This document shows positions 54,466-63,481 of a DNA stretch of 64,000 nt, piece after piece (position 1 is the stretch's first letter; each line of letters starts with the position of its first letter). The notes under the pieces were generated by a model. It saw only the letters and a program-made list of their open reading frames with translations, made no database searches and was not told where the DNA came from. The stretch is taken from the NCBI RefSeq assembly GCF_900104745.1, contig NZ_LT629732.1, forward strand, positions 1,550,001 to 1,614,000, written 5' to 3'. The DNA comes from Actinopolymorpha singaporensis. Lineage in GTDB: Bacteria > Actinomycetota > Actinomycetes > Propionibacteriales > Actinopolymorphaceae. The translations under genes were made by a program, and so were the position numbers.

Positions 54466-54962
54466 TCCGTGCGACGTGGCCGGGTGTCGTCGGAGAGGTC
54501 GTCCGGTGACAGTGCGGACAGTTTCTCCAGCGCACGTACGAAGGTGGTGCGTTCCGCCGGAGTCAGCCGGGCGAGCAGGTGTTCCTCCTTCGCCCGGATC
54601 TGCGCCCGCACCGCTCGGCGGACCCGGCGGCCCTCGTCGGTGATCGACAGCAGGCGGGCGCGCCGGTCGTTCGGATCGGGCGTACGAGAGATCAGCCCGG
54701 CGTCCTGGAGTTCGTCGAGCGTGCCGATGATCCGGGTCTTGTCCGCCCCGATCGCCTCCGCCAACGTGGCCTGGGTGCGGACCGGTCCGTCGTCCAGCGC
54801 CGTGAGCACGCTGTAGCTCCACATCGAGACGTCGTGCGCGGCGAGCACCGGGAGTTCGGCCGCCACGAGCAACCGCAGCACGGGATGCACCATCGCGGCG
54901 AGGTCGCGGCGGTCACGGTCGCGCCTCTCGCTGTCGCGGCGTCTGCCGGGCCGGTCGGTCAC
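54462..54962 (-). CDS. MarR family transcriptional regulator
   Basis: A 166-residue winged-helix regulator. MWSYSVLTALDDGPVRTQATLAEAIGADKTRIIGTLDEL is the DNA-binding region; the wing is ISRTPDPNDRRARLL. The GTG at 54962 (VTDRPGRRRDSERRD) gives a normal MarR length. The 5' region to the divergent TIGR03086 gene is only 52 bases, so both are probably controlled together. Confidence 0.9.
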   Translation of the reverse strand: MTDRPGRRRDSERRDRDRRDLAAMVHPVLRLLVAAELPVLAAHDVSMWSYSVLTALDDGPVRTQATLAEAIGADKTRIIGTLDELQDAGLISRTPDPNDRRARLLSITDEGRRVRRAVRAQIRAKEEHLLARLTPAERTTFVRALEKLSALSPDDLSDDTRPRRTD

Positions 54963-55014
54963 GTGCCCGAAGATAACAGTGGCGCAATGATGTGCGCGAG
55001 CATACGATACGCGC

Positions 55015-55674
55015 ATGTCTACTAATCAGGAGAACTCGACCACGCAGACATCCGCCACGCAGACATCCGCCACGCAGCGGGCCGGTGGCACCGTGGAGCT
55101 CGTCGCACTCGACGCGCACGCGGTCCGCGCCAGCGTCGACCTCGTGGCCCGGGCGACGGAGGCGGACCTGAGCAGGCCGACGCCATGCGCGGAGTGGACG
55201 CTGGCGGATCTGCTGGCGCACATGACCGTCCAGCACAACGGATTCGCCGCGGCGGCGCGGGGCGAGGCGGACCCGAAGGTCTGGGAGCTCGGTTCCCTCG
55301 GCGGCGATCCGATCACCGCCTATCGCGACTCTGCCGAACGCGTGCTGGAGGCGTTCGCCGCGGACGGCGTACTGGAGCGGATGTTCCTCATTCCCGAGTT
55401 CGGCGATCAGCCGTTGCCGGGGCGGCAGGCGATCAGCGCCCACCTCGTCGACTATGTCGTGCACTCCTGGGACGTCGCGAAGGCCCTGGGTGTACCGGCG
55501 GAGCTGGAGCCGGCAGCCGTGGAGCTGGCGTATGACATCGCGCAGGTCGTGCCGACCGGTGACGCCCGGTTGGTGTCCGGTGCACCGTTCGGCCCGGAAG
55601 TGCCGTTCAGTGGCGGATCGCGCCTGGACCAGTTGGTCGCCCACCTCGGCCGCTCCCCTAACTGGTCCGCCTGA
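55015..55674 (+). CDS. TIGR03086 family metal-binding protein (mycothiol-dependent maleylpyruvate isomerase N-terminal-like)
   Basis: A 219-residue protein with the family signature TPCAEWTLADLLAHMTVQHNGF, a predicted metal-binding helix bundle, and the second conserved His in HLVDYVVHSWDVAKALG. Related to mycothiol-dependent isomerases and transferases. The N-terminus contains a duplicated QTSAT (15-base direct repeat at 55042-55071). Divergent from the MarR gene. Confidence 0.9.
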   Translation: MSTNQENSTTQTSATQTSATQRAGGTVELVALDAHAVRASVDLVARATEADLSRPTPCAEWTLADLLAHMTVQHNGFAAAARGEADPKVWELGSLGGDPITAYRDSAERVLEAFAADGVLERMFLIPEFGDQPLPGRQAISAHLVDYVVHSWDVAKALGVPAELEPAAVELAYDIAQVVPTGDARLVSGAPFGPEVPFSGGSRLDQLVAHLGRSPNWSA

Positions 55675-55682
55675 CGCTCTGC

Positions 55683-56507
55683 TCACAGGTCGAGGTCGAC
55701 CACGATCGGGGCGTGGTCGGAGGGGCCCTTCCCCTTGCGGGCGTCGCGGTCGACGTAGGCGTCGGTGACCGCCGAGGCCGCGGGCCGGCTCGCGTACACC
55801 AGATCGATGCGCATGCCCTGGTTCTTGTGGAACATCCCGGCGCGGTAGTCCCAGTAGGTGTAGGGCGTTCCGTGCTTGAGGGCGCGCGCCCGCACGTCCT
55901 CCAACCCGAGTGCTCGAAGCCCGGCCAGCTCCCGGCGTTCTTCCTCGGTGACGTGGGTCGAGCCGACGAAAACCGACGGATCCCAGACGTCATCGTCGGC
56001 GGGTGCGACGTTGAAGTCCCCGGCGATGACGAACGGGACGTCGGAGCGAACGTCGGGCTCCACGGCGGCGCGCAGGGCGGCCAGCCACCGCAGCTTGTAC
56101 GGGAACTGCGGGCTGTCGAGCGTCCGGCCGTTCGGTACGTAGACCGACCACACCCGCAGCGGCCCGCAGGTCGCGGCCATCGCCCGCGCCTCGGGCAGGG
56201 GCCGGCCCGGCACCTCGATCAGTGCAGGGTCGCTGTCGGCGGGCGCGGGCGGGAGTGGCTCGCCGGTGAAGCCGCGGGTCACCTGTTCCAGCCCCACCCG
56301 GGACAGGATCGCGACGCCGTTCCAGCGTCCCTCGCCGTGAGCCGCCACCTGGTAACCGCGCTCGGTCGCGCCCTGGCTCGGGAAGGCGTCGCCGGCACAC
56401 TTGGTTTCCTGCAGGCAGAGCACGTCGGGCTGGGCGAGATCGAGCCACTGCTCGAGCCGCGGCAGACGTGCGCCGACCGAGTTGACGTTCCAGGTCGCGA
56501 ATCTCAT
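55683..56507 (-). CDS. xth: Exodeoxyribonuclease III
   Basis: A 274-residue EEP-fold nuclease of DNA base-excision repair. MRFATWNVNSVGARLPRLEQWL, CLQETKCAGDAFP (catalytic Glu), VYVPNGRTLDSPQFPYKL, IAGDFNVAPADDDVWDP, YTYWDYRAGMFHKNQGMRID and SDHAPIVVDL (catalytic Asp-His) are all in order, so the enzyme should be active as AP endonuclease and 3'-5' exonuclease. A TATAAC about ten bases before ATG suggests a leaderless or short-leader mRNA. Confidence 0.96.
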   Translation of the reverse strand: MRFATWNVNSVGARLPRLEQWLDLAQPDVLCLQETKCAGDAFPSQGATERGYQVAAHGEGRWNGVAILSRVGLEQVTRGFTGEPLPPAPADSDPALIEVPGRPLPEARAMAATCGPLRVWSVYVPNGRTLDSPQFPYKLRWLAALRAAVEPDVRSDVPFVIAGDFNVAPADDDVWDPSVFVGSTHVTEEERRELAGLRALGLEDVRARALKHGTPYTYWDYRAGMFHKNQGMRIDLVYASRPAASAVTDAYVDRDARKGKGPSDHAPIVVDLDL

Positions 56508-56571
56508 AGGTACGCGTTATACCCCTTCCGGGTGGCCGATCCGTATCCGTCCCGAGCCTGGTCGCCAGACT

Positions 56572-56601
56572 GTTATTGACTAACTATTGTTAGCCGATAA
56601 C
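56572..56601. promoter_or_regulatory. Predicted TetR operator, 30-base palindrome
   Basis: GTTATTGACTAAC (56572-56584), TATT, GTTAGCCGATAAC (56589-56601). The inner CTAAC/GTTAG and outer GTTAT/ATAAC arms pair perfectly and 11 of 13 positions match overall. It ends nine bases before the GTG of the monooxygenase gene, which is cotranscribed with a TetR gene. Confidence 0.8.
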
Positions 56602-56610
56602 ACTTGTCCG

Positions 56611-58173
56611 GTGACCTCCGATGTGAACGTCCTGATCGTCGGTGCCGGCCCGACGGGACTGGCCGTCGCCTGCGGGTTGCTTGCCGGCGGTGTGTCCGTC
56701 CGCGTACTGGACAAGGCGCAGGGCCCCGCGACCACGTCCCGCGCCCTCGGCCTGCAGCCACGCGGCACGGAGGTGCTCGAACACCTCGGCGCCCTTGGCG
56801 ACCTGGCGGAGCGCTCGGTGCCCATTGAGCGAATCGCCATCCACGTGGGCGGTTCCTCTGCAGCAACCCTCGAGGTCGGGCGGCGGACGCCGCTGGTGAC
56901 CCGACCGGGGCTCCTGGTCTCCCAGGCCGAGGTGGAGGCCGCATTACGAGTACGCCTCGGTCAACTCGGCGGGACGGTGGAGTGGGGTAGGGAGGTGGCG
57001 GACATCACCCAGGACTCGGAGGGGGTGGCCGTCACGACAGCCTTGCCAGGTGCCGTCGGCGCGCCTCGGGAGAAGCTTCGGGCGTCCTGGGCGGTTGGTT
57101 GCGACGGGGCGCACAGCCGGGTTCGCAAGCTGGCAGGCATCGGGTTTCCCGGGGTCGCGCTGATCGAGCACTTTCTACTGGCAGACGTCCATGCAGACCT
57201 TCCGATCCCTCGAAACGAGGTGGCGGTGTGGCTCCGCGCCGATCGGATGCTGGGTGCGTTTCCGTTGCCGGGCGACGACCTGTGGCGGCTGATGGCACCG
57301 GCCGAACGGCTCCAGGGCGCCACGACGGGCGAGGAGGTGGTGTCGGCATTGCTCGCTGCGTGGTGTGAGCACACCGGCCTCGCCGCTCCTGCCGTGCGGC
57401 AGGTGGCGTGGACATCGACTTTCCGCGTCCACCGGCGACTCGCCGACAGCTACCGGCAGGGGCGGATCCTGCTCGCCGGAGACGCCGCGCACATTCACAG
57501 CCCACTCGGCGGGCAGGGGATGAACACCGGTCTCGGTGACGCGGAGAACCTCGCCTGGAAGCTCGCCCTGGTCGCCCGCGGGCGTGCCGACGTCGCGCTG
57601 TTGGACACCTACCAGGACGAACGCCGGCCGGTCGCCTCCGAGGTGCTCGGCTCGACCAGTGCTATGACCAGGGTCGTGCTCGGGGACAGCGCACCTGCTC
57701 GCCTGATCCGGGACGGGGTGTTCGTGCCACTGCTGAGACGCTCTCTCGTCCAGCGGCTGATCTGGGAGCAGGCCTCACAACTGAAGGTCGGCTACCGACG
57801 CGGCCTGCTTGCTCGCAGCACACACCGCCGGAGGTATGCGGTCGCTCGCCGCCTCCGGGCTGGTGACCGGGTGCCCGACCTCCCCTGTCGGCGCGACGAC
57901 GGAACCCCCACCCGGCTCCACGCCGAGTTGGATGGGCGATGGGTTCTGCTGGGACGTCGTACGGTCACCGGGCCAGCGGCGGACGCAGCGGCGTCTCGGT
58001 TGGGTGCCGACCTGGTGACCGCTCTGGAACCACTCGACCCGCCGCCCGGCGCCATCCTTCTCGTCCGTCCCGACGGGCACCTCGCCCACCACGTCGACGG
58101 AGCCGACGCGGCCGACGCGAAAGAGAGGCTGACCACGTGGATCGGCCGCGCGCTGCAGGGAGGTCGCAAGTGA
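56611..58173 (+). CDS. FAD-dependent monooxygenase (aromatic hydroxylase-like)
   Basis: A 520-residue flavoprotein of the PHBH/TetX-like group. NVLIVGAGPTGLAVACGLL is the FAD GxGxxG motif, GCDGAHSRVRKL the DG motif and LLAGDAAHIHSPLGGQGMNTG the GD motif; a C-terminal thioredoxin-like region (GDRVPDLPC, WVLLGRR) is typical of polyketide and aromatic hydroxylases. It uses NAD(P)H and oxygen to hydroxylate an aromatic substrate, not identified. The GTG at 56611 follows the palindrome; an earlier in-frame ATG would lie inside it. It forms an operon with the TetR gene. Confidence 0.92.
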   Translation: MTSDVNVLIVGAGPTGLAVACGLLAGGVSVRVLDKAQGPATTSRALGLQPRGTEVLEHLGALGDLAERSVPIERIAIHVGGSSAATLEVGRRTPLVTRPGLLVSQAEVEAALRVRLGQLGGTVEWGREVADITQDSEGVAVTTALPGAVGAPREKLRASWAVGCDGAHSRVRKLAGIGFPGVALIEHFLLADVHADLPIPRNEVAVWLRADRMLGAFPLPGDDLWRLMAPAERLQGATTGEEVVSALLAAWCEHTGLAAPAVRQVAWTSTFRVHRRLADSYRQGRILLAGDAAHIHSPLGGQGMNTGLGDAENLAWKLALVARGRADVALLDTYQDERRPVASEVLGSTSAMTRVVLGDSAPARLIRDGVFVPLLRRSLVQRLIWEQASQLKVGYRRGLLARSTHRRRYAVARRLRAGDRVPDLPCRRDDGTPTRLHAELDGRWVLLGRRTVTGPAADAAASRLGADLVTALEPLDPPPGAILLVRPDGHLAHHVDGADAADAKERLTTWIGRALQGGRK

Positions 58174-58832
58174 GTACGCCAGGCCGAAAGCGTTCCGCAA
58201 ACCAGAGCGCGGGGGACGCCGGCAGCGGTCGGGCGCCGGGCCTGCGTGAGCAACGCAAGGCGCGCACCCGCCGCCTTGTCCAGGAGCAGGCACTACGACT
58301 GTTCGTCGCCCAGGGGTACGAGTCGACCACCGTCGCCGAGATCGCGGCAGCCGCGGGCGTTTCCCACATGACGTTCTTCCGGTACTTCCCCAGCAAGGAG
58401 GCAGTGGTCGAGAACGACGAGTACGACCTGATGCTGGCCGACCTCATTCAGCGAAGACCTGCCGACGAGGGGCCGCTCGTCGCGCTGCGCGAAGCCGTCC
58501 GGGAGGGGCTGGGACTCGTCTACACCACCGACCGGGAGGGCCTGCTTGTGCGCAGCCGGCTGGTGCTGAGGACCCCGGCCCTGCGGGCAAGAATGGCCGG
58601 CAACCTGGGCGCCACGGAGGAGCTGTTCGCCCGTGCGCTGGCCACTCGTGCACACGCAGACGTCACCCTGGAGACCAGGGTCGTCGCCGCCTCGGCGCTG
58701 GCCGCCCTCGCCACAGCGATCGATGCCTGGGTCGAAGGAGACGGGGCCGAGGAACTGCCGGATCTCATCGATCGGGCCTTCGGCGCGCTCCTGCAGGCGA
58801 ACGTCAGTGCTCGATCGCGGCGGGGTCGATGA
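58170..58832 (+). CDS. TetR family transcriptional regulator
   Basis: A 220-residue regulator. The HTH is TTVAEIAAAAGVSHMTFFRYFPSKEAVV with a normal TetR N-terminus (RKARTRRLVQEQALRLFVAQG). GTG 58170 has GGGAGG just upstream and overlaps the monooxygenase stop by four bases. It probably represses the operon through the palindrome at 56572-56601, and an aromatic compound may be its inducer. The 3' end overlaps the convergent TauE gene by 29 bases. Confidence 0.93.
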   Translation: MSTPGRKRSANQSAGDAGSGRAPGLREQRKARTRRLVQEQALRLFVAQGYESTTVAEIAAAAGVSHMTFFRYFPSKEAVVENDEYDLMLADLIQRRPADEGPLVALREAVREGLGLVYTTDREGLLVRSRLVLRTPALRARMAGNLGATEELFARALATRAHADVTLETRVVAASALAALATAIDAWVEGDGAEELPDLIDRAFGALLQANVSARSRRGR

Positions 58833-59586
58833 CGAGGAGTACGACGACCAGGACCGCTACGGCGAGGACCAGGTAGGCGAACCAGCGGCGCAGCCGGCCG
58901 GCGTTGAGCCGGGTGGCGGTTCGTCCCGCGACGAGGGAACCGGCGACCGCACTCCCGGCGAACGCGGCGGTGAGGGCGTGGTCGAGGGTGACGTGACCGG
59001 CGTAGGCGACGAACCCGGCCGCGGCGTTGACGGCGACGATGACGAGCGAGGTCCCGACCGCGGCCGTCATCGGCAGACCGAGCAGGAGTACGAGCGCGGG
59101 GACGATGAGGAAGCCGCCGCCGACTCCGAACAGTCCGGTCAGGAATCCGACGACGGCTCCGGTGGCGACGGCCTTGGGCAGGCAGGTCTGCCAGTGGACA
59201 CCGCCACCGGGCAGCGCGCACGCGCCGCCTTCCTCGGAGGGTTCACGCAGCATGCGCAGGCCGGCTCCGACCATCAGGACGGCGAAACCCGCGAGTACGA
59301 GCCAGGGTGGCAAGATCCGGTTGACAGCCGCGCCCCCGAAGGCGGCCGCCGCGCCGGACAGGCCGAACACCGCGGCGACCCGCCACTGGATCTGCCCCGT
59401 CCGCAGACGTGGTACGAGGCCGGTGAGTGCCGAGAAACCCACGACGACCAGGGAAGTCGGGATCGCGGTGCGCAGCGGCATGCCCACGCCGTAGACGAGG
59501 GCCGGGACGGCGAGGATGGAACCGCCGCCGCCCAGCAGGCCCAGCAGGACGCCGATGAGCAACCCGAGCAGGACGGCCGCGGTCAT
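58804..59586 (-). CDS. TauE/SafE family sulfite/anion exporter
   Basis: A 260-residue membrane protein with two homologous halves of four helices: [25 protein letters not shown] in the first and [24 protein letters not shown] in the second, the GxGGG motifs being the family signature. Exports sulfite or sulfur-containing organic anions. Last gene of a CstR-controlled sulfur detoxification operon; its start is 34 bases after the rhodanese gene stop. Confidence 0.93.
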   Translation of the reverse strand: MTAAVLLGLLIGVLLGLLGGGGSILAVPALVYGVGMPLRTAIPTSLVVVGFSALTGLVPRLRTGQIQWRVAAVFGLSGAAAAFGGAAVNRILPPWLVLAGFAVLMVGAGLRMLREPSEEGGACALPGGGVHWQTCLPKAVATGAVVGFLTGLFGVGGGFLIVPALVLLLGLPMTAAVGTSLVIVAVNAAAGFVAYAGHVTLDHALTAAFAGSAVAGSLVAGRTATRLNAGRLRRWFAYLVLAVAVLVVVLLVIDPAAIEH

Positions 59587-59620
59587 CGTGGCGGCACCTG
59601 CGGGGTACGCGAACCGGCCG

Positions 59621-60211
59621 TCATGCCGCCCGATCCGTCGGGAGCCGACCCAGGACCGTCTCGGCGCTGGGCTCGTCGCCCCGGTTGTACGGCAGGCGGG
59701 CCAGCAGCCGGCCCATCATGCAGTTGTCGGTGAGCCCGGCGAACGTCAGGCCGGCGCCGACGAACACGGCGAGGGCGAGCATCCACGGCACCACCAGACT
59801 GGTCAGCGTTCCGAGGAGGACGAGCAGGCCCGCAACAAGGCGCACCTGTCGCTCGAGCGCCCACCGCCTTCGCCCGTACACGACGTCTCCACCGGCCGCG
59901 GCGTAGGCGGGGACACCTCCGTCCAGGACGTGCAGCCCGTCCATGCCGACAGCAGCGAGGCGCTTCCTGGCCTCGTCGGCGCGGATGCCGGACTGGCACA
60001 CGAGGACGACTCGGTGGCCGAGGCGGTCACGCAACTGGTCGGCGTGCTCGTCGAGCAGACGCAGTGGCACGTTGTAGGAGCCCCTGATGTGGGTGGACTC
60101 GAACTCCGCGGGCGTACGGACGTCGACGACGGTCACCACGTCGCCGTGGGCCGCGCCGGCGAGCCAGTCGGCGACGGTCGGTGCGTCGACCTGATGGGTT
60201 GCCTGGGTCAT
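59621..60211 (-). CDS. Rhodanese-like domain protein with membrane DUF2892 domain
   Basis: A 196-residue protein. Residues about 10-105 form a rhodanese domain (VVDVRTPAEFESTHIRGSYNVPL) with the active Cys in VLVCQSGIRADEA. The C-terminal half is DUF2892: RRWALERQVRLVAGLLVLLG and two membrane helices ending CMMGRLLARLPYN. It would transfer sulfane sulfur near the membrane. ATG 60211 has GAGG seven bases upstream. It lies between cstB and tauE in the operon. Confidence 0.92.
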   Translation of the reverse strand: MTQATHQVDAPTVADWLAGAAHGDVVTVVDVRTPAEFESTHIRGSYNVPLRLLDEHADQLRDRLGHRVVLVCQSGIRADEARKRLAAVGMDGLHVLDGGVPAYAAAGGDVVYGRRRWALERQVRLVAGLLVLLGTLTSLVVPWMLALAVFVGAGLTFAGLTDNCMMGRLLARLPYNRGDEPSAETVLGRLPTDRAA

Positions 60212-60230
60212 TGGGTTCCTCACGGCTTCG

Positions 60231-61589
60231 TCAGGGGTTCTTGGTGTCAAGCCCGGCTTTGCGGGCCGAATCGTAGCTGTCGTTGATGAGTACGACCTGC
60301 CGGCCTGGCCGGTCGAGGACGGAGGCGGCGATGGACGCGCGGTAACCGGAGCCGCAGTACACCCAGACCTCGCCGTCTGGCACCTCGTTCAGGCGGTCGC
60401 CCAGTTCGTGCAGCGGGATGTGCTGTGAACCGCCCACGCCGCCGGCCCGGCGCTCGTCGTTGCGGCGGGCGTCCAGCAGGTGGACGTCGCGCTCGGCGCG
60501 TACGCGGGCAAGTCCGGCGAAGTCGGAGACGGGGTAGGAGCGCAGTTCCTGTCCGTCGGCGAGGACGGCGATGTCGCCGACCGCCATGCCGGCCAGGGCG
60601 TCGACGCCGATGCGGACGAGTTCGCGCCGGGCGTCGGCGATCTGGTCCCGCGACTCCCCGACCAGAGTCAAGGGGGTACCCCAGTGGTAGAGCCAGCCGA
60701 GGTAGGTGACGAAGTTTCTGGACAACTCGAACCCGAGCGAGCCGGTCAGGTGTCCCGCGGCGAACGCCCTGCGGTCGCGAAGGTCCACCACCCACTCACC
60801 TGCCTCGATCCGGCGGCGGAGCTCCGCCCCGTCGACGCGCTCGGGCAGCGAGAGGTCGACCGGCGCCGGGCCCTGGCGGTTGATCGGTGCCATCCGCGCG
60901 TAGTAGGCGGGGAAGGCGTCCAGACCCCCGATCAGGTCGTCGACGAACTCCTGTTCGGCGAGTGTCAAGGCAGGGTTGACATTGCTCTCGTGCTCGATGG
61001 TCGACTCCTCGGCCTGGGACTGCGAGGCCGAGCAGAAGCTGCCGAACCCGTGTGTGGGGAAGACCTTCGTCTGCGGTGGGAGTAGCTCGGCCAGCCGCCG
61101 GGCGGAAGCGTACTGCGCGTGGGTGAGCTCGGTGGTGAATTCCGGGCCCACCAGGTCCGTGCGCCCGGTCGTGCCGTACAGGAGGGACCCTCCCGTGAAC
61201 ACCGCCTCCGGGCTGCCGTCGGCGTCCTCGAGTACGTAGCTCAGGTGGTGGTGGGTGTGGCCAGGAGTGTGCAGCACCCGCATGCGAAGGCTGCCGGTGG
61301 TGAGCACGTCACCGTCACCGACCGGCTGCCGCTCGTAGGCCACGTCGTCGTCTCCGGACAGCACGTAGATGGCGCCGAGCCGGCGGGCGAGCTCCAGTCC
61401 GCCGGTCACGTAGTCGTTGTGGACGTGGGTCTCCAGGACGTGGGTGACGTGTACGCCGTGGCGCTCGACCAGAGCGAGCACCCGGTCGATGTCGCGCTGC
61501 GGGTCGACCACCACCGCTACCTCACCGTCGGTGGCCAGATAGCTGCGGTCGCCAAGGCTGGATGTCTCGATCGTCTCGATCTGTGTCAT
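60231..61589 (-). CDS. cstB: Persulfide dioxygenase-rhodanese fusion, CstB-like
   Basis: A 452-residue protein. The N-terminal metallo-beta-lactamase domain (to about residue 240) carries THVHNDYVTGG (His55, His57, Asp59), HTPGHTHHHLSY and FPTHGFGSFCS, as in persulfide dioxygenases. A first rhodanese domain (about 255-345) has no Cys at its active loop (LVGESRDQIAD), and the second (about 360-450) has Cys in WVYCGSGYRASIA. This order (dioxygenase, pseudorhodanese, rhodanese) and the length match staphylococcal CstB, which converts persulfides to thiosulfate. ATG 61589 has GGGAGG eight bases upstream. Confidence 0.93.
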   Translation of the reverse strand: MTQIETIETSSLGDRSYLATDGEVAVVVDPQRDIDRVLALVERHGVHVTHVLETHVHNDYVTGGLELARRLGAIYVLSGDDDVAYERQPVGDGDVLTTGSLRMRVLHTPGHTHHHLSYVLEDADGSPEAVFTGGSLLYGTTGRTDLVGPEFTTELTHAQYASARRLAELLPPQTKVFPTHGFGSFCSASQSQAEESTIEHESNVNPALTLAEQEFVDDLIGGLDAFPAYYARMAPINRQGPAPVDLSLPERVDGAELRRRIEAGEWVVDLRDRRAFAAGHLTGSLGFELSRNFVTYLGWLYHWGTPLTLVGESRDQIADARRELVRIGVDALAGMAVGDIAVLADGQELRSYPVSDFAGLARVRAERDVHLLDARRNDERRAGGVGGSQHIPLHELGDRLNEVPDGEVWVYCGSGYRASIAASVLDRPGRQVVLINDSYDSARKAGLDTKNP

Positions 61590-61664
61590 GAGTACCACCT
61601 CCCGGTGGATCGGCTGAGTCGGTCGGTCGCGTCGGTCCTGCTGGGTGGGTGGCGGACCAGAAGG

Positions 61665-62378
<714 letters not shown>

Positions 62379-62482
62379 GCAGCCGTACGGACTCCCGGTC
62401 GTTCTCGTTGCCGCCGCGACTCCACAGGGACAAGGATGCGTAGGCAACAAGGATGCAGGGTGAGCTCAAGGAGGAGACAACC

Positions 62483-63280
62483 GTGCCCCGACAGATCCTG
62501 GTCACCGGTGGCACCGGCCTGCTGGGCCGGCAGGTGGTAGGGCGCCTGGTCGACGCGGGCGCGCAGGTGCGGGTGATGAGCCGCCGAGCTCGGCCGGCCG
62601 GCGACAGCTCGCCGTACGCATGGGCGACCGCGGACCTGCGGTCAGGTGCGGGCGTGACGGAAGCCGTCGCCGGTGTGGACGCCGTCGTGCACTGTGCGAC
62701 CGCGTTCGGCCGGCAGGCGGAGGTCCAGCTGGTACGCACGCTGGTCGACGCGGCCGGTCGTGGCGGATCACCGCACCTGCTGTACACCTCCATCGTCGGC
62801 GTCGACCGTGTTCCGTTGCCTTACTACAAAGGGAAGTTCGCGGCCGAACAGGTCGTCCAGCAGTCCGGTCTGCCGCACACCGTCCTGCGTGCCACGCAGT
62901 TCCACGACCTGTTGCGGGCAGTGTTCGCCGCGGCGGCGAGGGTGCCGGTGATGCCGGTTCCCGGCATTCGTTTCCAGCCCGTCGACGCCGGCGAGGTCGC
63001 CGACCGGCTCGCGTCGCTGGCGGTCGGCGAACCGGTTGGCCGTGCGCCCGACATCGGCGGACCGGAGGTACGGGACGCGCGTGAGCTCGCCGGTGCGTAC
63101 CTTCGGGCGAGCGGCCGTCGGCGGCGCATCCTTCCGATCCGGCTTCCGGGGAAGACGTTCCGTGCCTACCACGCCGGTGCTCATCTGGCCCCGGACCACG
63201 CGGCCGGGAAGGTCACGTTCGAGGACTACCTCGCCGGATACTCCGACCTCCGGGGCGGTTCCTACCGTGCGCCGAGGTGA
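62483..63280 (+). CDS. NAD(P)-binding atypical SDR (NmrA/YwnB-like)
   Basis: A 265-residue protein with a Rossmann motif ILVTGGTGLLGRQVVGRLVDAG, VMSRRARPAG, and further VDAVVHCATAFG and LLYTSIVGVDRVPLPYYKGKFAAEQVV. It resembles NAD(P)H-binding proteins and quinone-reductase-like atypical SDRs. Substrate unknown. GTG 62483 has AAGGAGGAG eight bases upstream. Confidence 0.9.
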   Translation: MPRQILVTGGTGLLGRQVVGRLVDAGAQVRVMSRRARPAGDSSPYAWATADLRSGAGVTEAVAGVDAVVHCATAFGRQAEVQLVRTLVDAAGRGGSPHLLYTSIVGVDRVPLPYYKGKFAAEQVVQQSGLPHTVLRATQFHDLLRAVFAAAARVPVMPVPGIRFQPVDAGEVADRLASLAVGEPVGRAPDIGGPEVRDARELAGAYLRASGRRRRILPIRLPGKTFRAYHAGAHLAPDHAAGKVTFEDYLAGYSDLRGGSYRAPR

Positions 63281-63481
63281 CGGCGGCCCCGGTGGTCGGG
63301 CGGCGAGGAGCGTCTTTCCGGTCGCGTCGTGGCCATCGGAGCTCTCCTCGGGCTCGACGAAGTTCGAACTTGATCCGAAAATGGCCCCCGAACGAGTTCG
63401 CTGCGGCGGTCAGGTGCGACTCGCCGCCTCGCGGCCTGCACCGGTCTCGTGTGGACCGGCGACACATCAAGGAGTTCATGT

